Shown here in pieces: positions 1-6,159 of a DNA stretch of 6,159 nt. Position numbers and translations under genes: made by a program. The stretch spans positions 1-6,159 of the forward strand of contig JAFARH010000108.1 of NCBI GenBank assembly GCA_019245555.1, in the 5' to 3' direction. Every line of letters starts with the position of its first letter. The first letter of the stretch is position 1. The notes under the pieces were generated by a model that saw nothing but the letters and a program-made list of their open reading frames with translations, was not told where the DNA came from and did no database searches. The stretch comes from Betaproteobacteria bacterium. Lineage in GTDB: Bacteria > Pseudomonadota > Gammaproteobacteria > Burkholderiales > SG8-39.

Positions 1-321
1 CTCGACCAGCAGACCGACGCCTGGGGCATCAAGGTGTCGAACGTCGAGATCAAGCAGGTCGACATCAACGAGTCGATGATCCGCGCCATCGCGCGCCAGG
101 CCGAGGCGGAGCGCGAGCGCCGGGCGAAGGTGATCCACGCGGAAGGCGAGCTGCAGGCGTCCGAGAAACTCCTGCAGGCCGCGGAGATGCTCGCCAAGAA
201 GAGCGAGGCGATGCAGCTCCGCTACCTGCAGACCCTCACGACCATCGCGACCGACAAGGCGTCGACGATCGTCTTTCCGGTGCCGATGGATGTCATCGGC
301 CCGTTGCTGAAGAAGCCTTAG
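1..321 (+). CDS. Slipin/stomatin-like SPFH (band 7) protein, C-terminal part (5' end outside window)
   Basis: The reading frame is open from base 1 to the TAG at 319-321 and gives 106 residues with no start, so the N-terminal part lies upstream of the window. The fragment starts in the end of the SPFH/band 7 domain: WGIKVSNVEIKQVDI is a typical slipin strand. It continues into a charged, Ala/Glu/Arg-rich helix (about residues 24-75, with RQAEAERERRAKVIHAEGE) and ends in a short hydrophobic stretch (STIVFPVPMDVIGPLL). This order matches the end of bacterial slipins, which are membrane-anchored oligomeric scaffolds often encoded beside an NfeD-family protein. No NfeD gene is visible, but the upstream side is cut off. 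A GTG at base 34 is an internal Val codon and not the start, because homology-like sequence continues upstream of it. The family call is strong; the exact cellular role is unknown. Confidence 0.9.
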   Translation, partial: LDQQTDAWGIKVSNVEIKQVDINESMIRAIARQAEAERERRAKVIHAEGELQASEKLLQAAEMLAKKSEAMQLRYLQTLTTIATDKASTIVFPVPMDVIGPLLKKP

Positions 322-353
322 TACTTCGACGCGGACTTGTTTCGACTTCTTCT

Positions 354-392
354 AAAAAAATGAGGCCGCACGCTTTCGCGTACGGCCTCATT
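354..392 (-). terminator. Rho-independent terminator for the Ser/Gly-rich gene
   Basis: Two 15-base arms (359-373 and 378-392) enclose a TTTC loop. The single mismatch is C-A when read on the plus strand but a G-U wobble when transcribed on the minus strand. Seven A residues at 354-360 become a U-tract immediately after the hairpin on the minus strand. No T-tract follows it on the plus strand. It therefore terminates the minus-strand gene whose stop is at 407-409. The slipin gene arriving from the left could use it only weakly. Confidence 0.85.
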
Positions 393-406
393 GGACAGCG
401 AGAACG

Positions 407-919
407 TTACTTGGTGCTGGGCGAAGTGGTGCTCGGGGTCGTCATGCTGCCCGAGCTGCTGCCCATGCTGCCCGACGTGCTATCCGAAGTGCCGCCCGCA
501 GCGCCGGTGCTAGAGCCGTACTGACGCAGGCAGTTGTCGCGCTCGAGGCCGACGAGACCGATGCACTGGCTCGGCGTCTGCGCGCTGCTGCCTACGCCTG
601 CGTCGGTGCTGGAGCCGACGCCGGCGCCCGTGCTGGAGCCTACGCCGCCGCTCGTGCTCGAGCCGACGCCCGAGCTCGTGCTGCCGCCGACGCCCGAGCC
701 GCTCGGCGAGCTGGTCGACCCCGTGCTCGAGCCAACGCTCGACCCGGTGCTCGTGCCCGAGCCCATGCTGCCGCTCGAAGTGCCGCCGGCGCTGCTGCCG
801 GCGCTACCGCCCGACGCACCGCCTGACGCGCCACCGGCGCCGCCGCCGGACTGCGCCCACGACGCGCCCGCTACCGCGACGAACGCTGCCGCCACTGCCA
901 CTGTTATTGCCTTGACCAT
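407..919 (-). CDS. Secreted Ser/Gly-rich low-complexity protein with 8-residue repeats
   Basis: The protein has 170 residues and no recognised family. The start is the ATG at 919-917, where a clear signal peptide begins (MVKAITVAVAAAFVAVAGASWA, likely cut before Gln23). A GGAG lies 11 bases upstream; an adjacent GTG at 922-920 is the other possible start. The mature part is almost entirely Ser, Gly, Thr and Ala. Residues 76-115 are five tandem 8-residue units of the form GVGSSTxx. The only ordered-looking island is residues 119-134, with two Cys in CIGLVGLERDNC followed by LRQY. This resembles short Cys-pair motifs seen in many small periplasmic proteobacterial proteins. The tail is Ser/Thr/Met-rich. 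It is probably exported and flexible, possibly cell-envelope associated, but no function can be assigned. The terminator at 354-392 and the signal peptide support a real gene. Frames open further upstream lack a signal sequence at their starts. Confidence 0.75.
   Translation of the reverse strand: MVKAITVAVAAAFVAVAGASWAQSGGGAGGASGGASGGSAGSSAGGTSSGSMGSGTSTGSSVGSSTGSTSSPSGSGVGGSTSSGVGSSTSGGVGSSTGAGVGSSTDAGVGSSAQTPSQCIGLVGLERDNCLRQYGSSTGAAGGTSDSTSGSMGSSSGSMTTPSTTSPSTK
575..694 (-). repeat. Five tandem 24-base units coding for GVGSSTxx
   Basis: Inside the Ser/Gly-rich gene, residues 76-115 repeat with an 8-residue (24-base) period: GVGGSTSS, GVGSSTSG, GVGSSTGA, GVGSSTDA and GVGSSAQT. The DNA units are similar but not identical, so the array has diverged since duplication. 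A partial related unit (SVGSSTGS) sits just upstream at residues 61-68. There are no unrelated spacers, so this is an in-frame coding repeat. Confidence 0.85.
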
Positions 920-1049
920 CACGATCGAATCTCCATGGAGTATTGAAGAAGACTGCGCGCCTCGCGTTGCAAGAGCAGTGCCCGCAGCGCTCTCACGCGA
1001 GCGCGAGGTCATTGCACGCACGACACCCACTCGACGCATACTGTCACCC
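920..1049. promoter_or_regulatory. Divergent intergenic region between the Ser/Gly-rich gene and the CDGSH gene
   Basis: This 130-base spacer separates two genes transcribed away from each other, so it should hold both promoters. On the plus strand a weak sigma-70-like pair is TTGCAC (1012-1017) and CATACT (1037-1042), 19 bases apart. On the minus strand a TTGCAA (967-972) is present without a good -10 partner. A 6-base inverted repeat, GCGCTC/GAGCGC (987-992 and 999-1004), lies between them and could be an operator. None of these elements is strong, and all assignments are inferred from position. Confidence 0.4.
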
Positions 1050-1694
1050 ATGCCGGACAAACCCCGCATCGCTTGCATGCCCAACGGGCCTTACTACTTG
1101 CTGAATGACATGCAAGCTTCGCCGGTGCCGAACCTGGTGCGCTCATCGGGCTCCGCGTGCGCGACGGTGCGCGGCGTTGCGCTCTGCCGTTGCGGCGGCT
1201 CTAGGAACAAGCCTTTCTGCGACGGCACGCACAGCACGAACGGCTTCTCCGATCGCAAGCTCGACGACAAGGCGAAGAATCGACGCGAGGCTTATCGCGG
1301 CAAGCGCATCACCGTCTTCGACAATCGCGCCATCTGCGCGCACGCCGGTGTCTGCACCGATTCACTGAAGTCCGTTTTCCTGTACGGCAAGGAACCGTGG
1401 ATCGATCCTGACGGCGCGGCGGTGGACGAAATCATCGCCACGATTCGCAAGTGCCCGTCGGGTGCGCTGAGCTACGCGATCGACGGCGTCGAAGGCGAGC
1501 CGCCCTCGCGAGCACCGAAGGTCGTGGTGACAGACAACGGCCCGTACGCGGTCTGCGGCGGCATCGAGCTCGCAAACCAGGCGTTCGGCGACGGCGCTTC
1601 GCGCGAGCACTACACGCTCTGCCGCTGCGGTGCCTCCGCCAACAAGCCGTTCTGCGACGGCAGCCACTGGCGCGTCGAGTTCAAGGACTCCTGA
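1050..1694 (+). CDS. CDGSH iron-sulfur protein with two CDGSH domains and a central Fer4_19-like domain
   Basis: The protein has 214 residues and three predicted iron-sulfur regions. The first CDGSH motif is CRCGGSRNKPFCDGTH (Cys46, Cys48, Cys57, His61). The second is CRCGASANKPFCDGSH (Cys191, Cys193, Cys202, His206). Each matches the 3Cys-1His signature that binds a [2Fe-2S] cluster in mitoNEET-type proteins. Between them, residues 83-144 resemble the divergent ferredoxin domain Fer4_19, with CAHAGVC (Cys96, Cys102), PWIDPD and CPSGAL (Cys135). No signal peptide or membrane segment is seen, so it is probably cytoplasmic. The likely role is electron transfer or cluster handling; the specific partner is unknown. 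The start at 1050 gives the usual short lead-in (KPRIACMPNGPYYLLND) before the first domain. No convincing Shine-Dalgarno precedes it, and an open frame continuing upstream to 534 is only the antisense of the Ser/Gly gene. The EF-hand gene follows 30 bases downstream. Confidence 0.92.
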   Translation: MPDKPRIACMPNGPYYLLNDMQASPVPNLVRSSGSACATVRGVALCRCGGSRNKPFCDGTHSTNGFSDRKLDDKAKNRREAYRGKRITVFDNRAICAHAGVCTDSLKSVFLYGKEPWIDPDGAAVDEIIATIRKCPSGALSYAIDGVEGEPPSRAPKVVVTDNGPYAVCGGIELANQAFGDGASREHYTLCRCGASANKPFCDGSHWRVEFKDS

Positions 1695-1724
1695 GGCGGC
1701 GCAAATATTGCTGGCGTCCGGGGT

Positions 1725-2027
1725 ATGCGGACGCTATTCCTGATTCTCGCTTTCACCTCGCAAGCCTGGGCTCAGACCGAGGCCCCGAAGGGTGCGCCAC
1801 AGCCCGTCGCGAGAGTGCCGTCGGCGGCTGCCGGCGCAACGGCGGTTCCCCGAGAGGATCCCGCTGCCGCGCAGGACCTCTTCCGCCAGCTCGATCGCAA
1901 CGGTGACGGCGTTCTCACTGCCGACGAGCTCTGGACGCCGCGAGGCGAGGACGCAAACTGGGCCGCTATCGATCGGAATCGCGACGGGCGGATCACGCCC
2001 GAGGAATTCACCGTCTTGCGTCGATAG
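1725..2027 (+). CDS. Secreted EF-hand calcium-binding protein (two EF-hand loops)
   Basis: The protein has 100 residues. It starts with a signal peptide (MRTLFLILAFTSQAWA, likely cut before Gln17), followed by a Pro/Ala-rich linker (residues 18-48). Two canonical 12-residue EF-hand loops follow: DRNGDGVLTADE (57-68) and DRNRDGRITPEE (83-94). Each has Asp at positions 1 and 5, Gly at 6 and Glu at 12, so both should bind Ca2+. After export the protein would be periplasmic or extracellular. Small EF-hand proteins of this form are common in proteobacteria and mostly uncharacterised. It lies 30 bases after the CDGSH gene on the same strand and may be co-transcribed; its ribosome binding site is weak. 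Its last 20 bases overlap the end of the subunit IV gene on the opposite strand. A buffering, sensing or structural role is possible, but nothing in the sequence decides this. Confidence 0.88.
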   Translation: MRTLFLILAFTSQAWAQTEAPKGAPQPVARVPSAAAGATAVPREDPAAAQDLFRQLDRNGDGVLTADELWTPRGEDANWAAIDRNRDGRITPEEFTVLRR

Positions 2028-2292
2028 GGGCAGGAGCACTTGGGCGGGTGCCGAGGTCGGTCCAGCTCAAGCCGAAGAGCAGCGCCAGCCACAAGAGCCC
2101 CGTGACCGCCGCGATGCGCAGCAGCGCGCTCGCGCCGCGCAGGTGCATGAAGAAGAGCGCGATCAGCAGCGCCTTCGCGCACGAGATCCCCATGTTCGCC
2201 ACCGTGTTGAAGATGCCCATCGGGATGTAGGAGCTCGCGGTCGTGAGCGCGAGCAACACCATCAGCGCGAGCCACGTGAGGAAGTAGCTCAC
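2008..2292 (-). CDS. Cytochrome c oxidase subunit IV (COX4_pro family)
   Basis: The protein has 94 residues and three predicted membrane helices (about 3-18, 24-50 and 57-77). The second helix ends in AKALLIALFFMHLR, the hallmark of the small prokaryotic oxidase subunit IV. This subunit packs against subunits I and III and aids assembly or stability. The start is a GTG at 2292-2290 that overlaps the TGA of subunit III (GTGA), with GGAG eight bases upstream inside the subunit III gene, which suggests translational coupling. The same frame stays open further upstream, but that part is a shadow of subunit III. This is the last gene of the oxidase operon. Its stop lies inside the convergent EF-hand gene, and no U-tract terminator follows. 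Confidence 0.9.
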   Translation of the reverse strand: MSYFLTWLALMVLLALTTASSYIPMGIFNTVANMGISCAKALLIALFFMHLRGASALLRIAAVTGLLWLALLFGLSWTDLGTRPSAPAPIDARR

Positions 2293-2829
2293 CCGTAGCG
2301 CTCCAGCAGATAGAACATCGGGTAGAGGAACACCCAGACGATGTCGATGAAGTGCCAGTAGAGGCCGGTGACTTCGATCGGCATTTCGCGCCGCGCACGC
2401 AGCGCGAGCCATGAAACGATCGCGATGCCGATCGCGAGATGTACCGCGTGCAAACCCGTGGTGGCGTAGTAAAGGAAATAGAACCGCGCTTCGCCACCGG
2501 CAGCGCTGGCTGCCTCGCTCCATTCCGACGTGTACTCGTATCCCTTGATGCCGAGAAACGCGAGGCCGAGCAGTACCGTTAGCCAAAGCCAGAGGCGCGG
2601 CGATCGATCGGTCTGTGATGCGCGCAGGCCGAGTGCCATCGTGAAGCTGCTGGTCAGCAGGATCGCCGTGTTGAGCGTGCCGAGCACGACATGCATGTGA
2701 TGGCTCGCCGACGCAAACGCCTCGGGTTGGAATGCGCGACCGTGTACATAGCCGAAGAAAAGCGGTCCGAAGAACAGCACCTCGGTGGCGAGGAATGCCC
2801 ACATGCCAAGAAGGACGGTGTCGCGGCGC

Positions 2830-2843
<14 letters not shown>
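2289..2843 (-). CDS. coxC: Cytochrome c oxidase subunit III, short five-helix form
   Basis: The protein has 184 residues, shorter than the roughly 260-residue seven-helix mitochondrial type. It corresponds to the five-helix form found with caa3- and bo3-type oxidases, lacking the first two helices. Recognisable segments are [20 protein letters not shown] (Glu21, equivalent to the conserved Glu of helix III), [35 protein letters not shown] and [14 protein letters not shown] near the end. It is an integral membrane subunit without metal centres that stabilises subunit I and proton uptake. The start ATG at 2843-2841 lies inside the last codons of subunit I, giving a 14-base overlap in another frame. 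No clear Shine-Dalgarno is present, so translation probably depends on coupling to subunit I. The stop overlaps the GTG of subunit IV. Confidence 0.93.
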
Positions 2844-4394
<1,551 letters not shown>

Positions 4395-4398
<4 letters not shown>

Positions 4399-5306
4399 CG
4401 CGTCTCCTTTAGAAAGGTGATCAGTGCCGCGAGCTCGCTCTCATCGAGCTGTCCCTGGAAGCTCGGCATGACCGGCTCGTAGCCCGCTACGACGTCGCGC
4501 TTCGGCAGGAGGATCGAATCGCGGAGGTAGGCCTCGTCCGCGACCAGCGTCCTTCCATCGTTCAAATGAACGACACGCCCATAGATGCCCGCCAGATCGG
4601 GCGCATGCACCGTGGAATTCGCGGCGTGGCAGCCGCTACACCCCTTCTGCCGGAATAGCTCGCCGCCGCGCGACGCGAGAGAAGACGAATCGCCTTGTTG
4701 CAGCCATTGTGCAAATGCCGCCGGCGCCATCACCACGACTCGTCCGCCCATGCGAGCGTGATCGGTGCCGCAGTACTCCGCGCAGTGCAGCCAGTAGGTG
4801 CCGGCGCGCGTCGGCGTGAAGCGGATCATGGTGTAGCGGCCGGGAACCGCGTCCTGCTTGATCCGGAACGCGGGCACGAAGAAGCTGTGGATCACGTCTT
4901 CGGTGGAGAGCATCACGCGCACCGGTTGGCCGAGCGGCAGATGCAGCTCGTCGATCTCGCGCCGGCCATTCGCGTGCTCGGCCTTCCACATCCACTGCTT
5001 GCCGACGACGAAGATGGTCATCGCGTCCGCCGGCCCGGTGTAGAAGCGCGCGTAGACGACCGCCGCCCACGCAAAGATGCCGAGGAAGATCGCAATAGGG
5101 GTGAGCGTCCAGCCGTACTCGAGCCAGCGGCTGCTGGTGGGCACGTTCGACCGGTCAGCATCGGACCCGGCGCGATAGCGAATGGCGAAGAAGATGATCA
5201 GCAGCGTGATGGCGAGCGCGACGACGCCGGTCAGGGCGAGCATCGCGTAGAAGAGGTAATCCACGCTCGACGCGATGTCCGATGCCGCGGGCAAGGTCCA
5301 CGTCAT
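4395..5306 (-). CDS. coxB: Cytochrome c oxidase subunit II with fused C-terminal cytochrome c domain (caa3-type)
   Basis: The protein has 303 residues. Two membrane helices (about 17-42 and 66-86) anchor a periplasmic cupredoxin domain. The binuclear CuA site is complete: His140 (VIHSF), then [12 protein letters not shown] giving Cys175, Glu177, Cys179, His183 and Met186. The aromatic electron-entry motif GKQWMW is present (Trp105). After residue 205 comes a class I cytochrome c domain with heme attachment CSGCH (223-227) and a likely distal ligand Met280 in PVMPSFQG. The fusion defines a caa3-type enzyme, in which the tethered heme c takes electrons from a donor and passes them to CuA. The ATG at 5306-5304 overlaps the SCO stop (ATGA), with GAAGG five bases upstream. 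The last codons carry the ribosome binding site of subunit I. There is no obvious cleavable lipoprotein signal. Confidence 0.96.
4404..4410 (-). promoter_or_regulatory. Strong ribosome binding site for subunit I
   Basis: On the minus strand AAAGGAG ends five bases before the GTG start codon at 4398. It lies within the last codons of the subunit II gene. This is the best Shine-Dalgarno in the operon and decides the GTG start over later ATG codons. It fits the need for high and coupled synthesis of the catalytic subunit. Confidence 0.75.
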
Positions 5307-5998
5307 CGGAGCCTTCGCCAGGCGACGAATCCGAGGACGGCGAGGAAGAGCGTCATCGCGATCCGCATCGCGAGCAGGACCGCATCGTTATAGCGGCCGG
5401 TACCGGGATCGTGGAAGCAGACGAGGAGCAAGCGCTCGAACGGAGTCACTGGTGCCGCCGTATGCGAGCGCTCGATCGCCGCCCGCAGCGCTTGAGGATC
5501 GAAACGCACGCCCGGGAAATAGCTCGCGACATTGCCGTCCGGCGTGAGGAGGACGAACCCCGCCGGATGCGCGTACTCACCGGAACTCTTGTCATAGGCA
5601 TAGCGGAATCCCACCGCACGGGCGATCGCGCTCGCCGACACCGCACCGGTGAGCACATGCCAGCCGGCACGCCGGTACGCCGGCGCACGTTCGTCGCGTG
5701 GGTCGATGCTCACGAAAAGGGCGACGTAATCGCGCTCCGGGACAAGGCCGGTGCGCGAAAGGACCTCGTCCGCGCCGACGAGCGTCGTCGAGCAGAGATT
5801 GATGCAGCCGAGGTAGCCGAGCTGCAGCACCACTGGCGCGGTGCCGAAATAGCGGTCGAGCCGCACGGCGCGATCGCCTTCATGGAGCGGCACGTTCAAT
5901 GGCGCGTGGGAGCCGGGGCGTGGATCGAAATCGACATCACGCAAGCCGGCGAGCGCCGAATGCACGATCAGCAGGGCGAGCAGCGCCAGGATCCTCAT
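5303..5998 (-). CDS. SCO1/SenC-family copper chaperone for oxidase assembly
   Basis: The protein has 231 residues. A hydrophobic N-terminus (residues 1-18) acts as a signal or anchor, and a thioredoxin-like SCO domain follows. The copper or redox motif is CINLC (Cys65, Cys69), with the third conserved ligand probably His144 in EYAHPAGFVLL. Other family features are LQLGYLGC, FVSIDP and TPDGNVASYFPGV. The C-terminus carries CFHDPGTGRY (about 194-203), then a membrane helix (about 207-226) and a basic end (WRRLR), typical of SCO proteins encoded in oxidase operons. It is expected to face the periplasm and help deliver copper to CuA of subunit II, encoded immediately downstream with an ATGA overlap. 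Unusually, the Cys motif lacks the Pro residues of the common CPxxCP form. The start ATG overlaps the stop of the preceding gene; the Shine-Dalgarno is weak. Confidence 0.93.
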   Translation of the reverse strand: MRILALLALLIVHSALAGLRDVDFDPRPGSHAPLNVPLHEGDRAVRLDRYFGTAPVVLQLGYLGCINLCSTTLVGADEVLSRTGLVPERDYVALFVSIDPRDERAPAYRRAGWHVLTGAVSASAIARAVGFRYAYDKSSGEYAHPAGFVLLTPDGNVASYFPGVRFDPQALRAAIERSHTAAPVTPFERLLLVCFHDPGTGRYNDAVLLAMRIAMTLFLAVLGFVAWRRLR

Positions 5999-6159
5999 TG
6001 CCGGGCGAGGCGCCGCATCGCCTCATCGATCGGGATGTGCACGTGCTTCGGGTCGCCTTCGATTGGACCGTGGCCATTCAGGCGTTCATTCTTTTCGCGC
6101 CTGAAGGCGGCGAGATCCCGAGGGGGTGCGGCTTGGAGCACCGGACGCGAGGGCGCCTT
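5995..6159 (-). CDS. C-terminal part of a small accessory protein of the oxidase operon (start outside window)
   Basis: The minus strand is open from the window edge (6159) to a TGA at 5997-5995, giving 54 residues. The stop overlaps the SCO start codon as ATGA, exactly like the SCO/subunit II junction, which supports translation. The sequence includes APPRDLAAFRREKNERLNGHG and ends in VHIPIDEAMRRLARQ. From memory, small one-helix proteins encoded just before SCO in caa3-type oxidase clusters share this ending: an LQxxPxxDL stretch, an R..E...L..YGWVD helix and a VRIPIxRAM tail. This copy lacks the YGWVD wording, having NGHGPIEGD instead. The membrane helix expected near the N-terminus would lie outside the window. 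The role is unknown, possibly assembly or linkage to an upstream quinol-oxidising complex. The identification is inferred from motif and position. Confidence 0.65.
   Translation of the reverse strand, partial: KAPSRPVLQAAPPRDLAAFRREKNERLNGHGPIEGDPKHVHIPIDEAMRRLARQ

Noticed and set aside
575..694. 24-base repeats as a CRISPR array
   Set aside because: The units are directly adjacent with no spacers, keep an 8-codon reading frame and diverge as coding repeats do.
534..1049. N-terminal Pro-rich extension of the CDGSH protein
   Set aside because: It is the antisense of the Ser/Gly-rich gene, which has a signal peptide and terminator, and the extension lacks any domain; the CDGSH family normally starts close to the first motif.
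920..1084. Upstream extension of the Ser/Gly-rich protein to an ATG at 1084
   Set aside because: It would bury the clear signal peptide 55 residues inside the protein and overlap the start of the divergent CDGSH gene.
1985..2001. Hairpin CGGGCG-GATCA-CGCCCG as a terminator of the oxidase operon
   Set aside because: The stem is only six pairs, no U-tract follows on the minus strand, and it lies in the conserved second EF-hand loop coding sequence.
2293..2802. Long upstream extension of the subunit IV frame
   Set aside because: It is a shadow frame of subunit III; the GTG at 2292 with GGAG upstream gives the normal length for subunit IV.

Overview
The window is GC-rich, tightly packed chromosomal DNA, most likely from a Gram-negative proteobacterium. 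A beta- or gamma-proteobacterial relative or an uncultured lineage would fit. The basis is the codon bias, signal-peptide proteins, a slipin, a two-cluster CDGSH protein and an SCO/caa3-type oxidase cluster. No mobile element, CRISPR array, rRNA or tRNA gene is visible, and there is no gene-free stretch longer than about 130 bases.

Layout. (1) Bases 1-321 (+) encode the C-terminal end of a stomatin/slipin-type SPFH protein. (2) A hairpin with a T-tract at 354-392 terminates transcription arriving on the minus strand. (3) Bases 407-919 (-) encode a small secreted Ser/Gly-rich protein with five 8-residue repeats and one Cys pair. (4) A 130-base divergent spacer follows. (5) On the plus strand lie a CDGSH / Fer4_19 / CDGSH iron-sulfur protein (1050-1694) and, 30 bases later, a secreted two-EF-hand protein (1725-2027). 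(6) From 2008 to the window end, the minus strand holds one operon. In transcription order it encodes the C-terminus of a small accessory protein, an SCO-like copper chaperone, oxidase subunit II fused to cytochrome c, subunit I, a short subunit III and subunit IV. Every gene in it overlaps the next by 3 to 14 bases.

How the genes work together. The minus-strand operon encodes a caa3-type heme-copper cytochrome c oxidase. The SCO protein is expected to help load copper into the CuA site of subunit II. Electrons enter through the fused heme c, pass to CuA, then to heme a and the heme a3-CuB centre of subunit I, where O2 is reduced to water with proton pumping. Subunit I has a Tyr-Ser-His-Pro motif instead of the Gly-His-Pro-Glu motif, which marks it as A2-type. 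Heme A synthesis genes and Cox11/CtaG are not in the window. The plus-strand CDGSH and EF-hand genes have no clear functional link to the oxidase, although the EF-hand gene and the subunit IV gene overlap tail to tail by 20 bases.

I found no convincing new biological system. The least described elements are the Ser/Gly repeat protein, the CDGSH/EF-hand pair and the small protein at the right edge.
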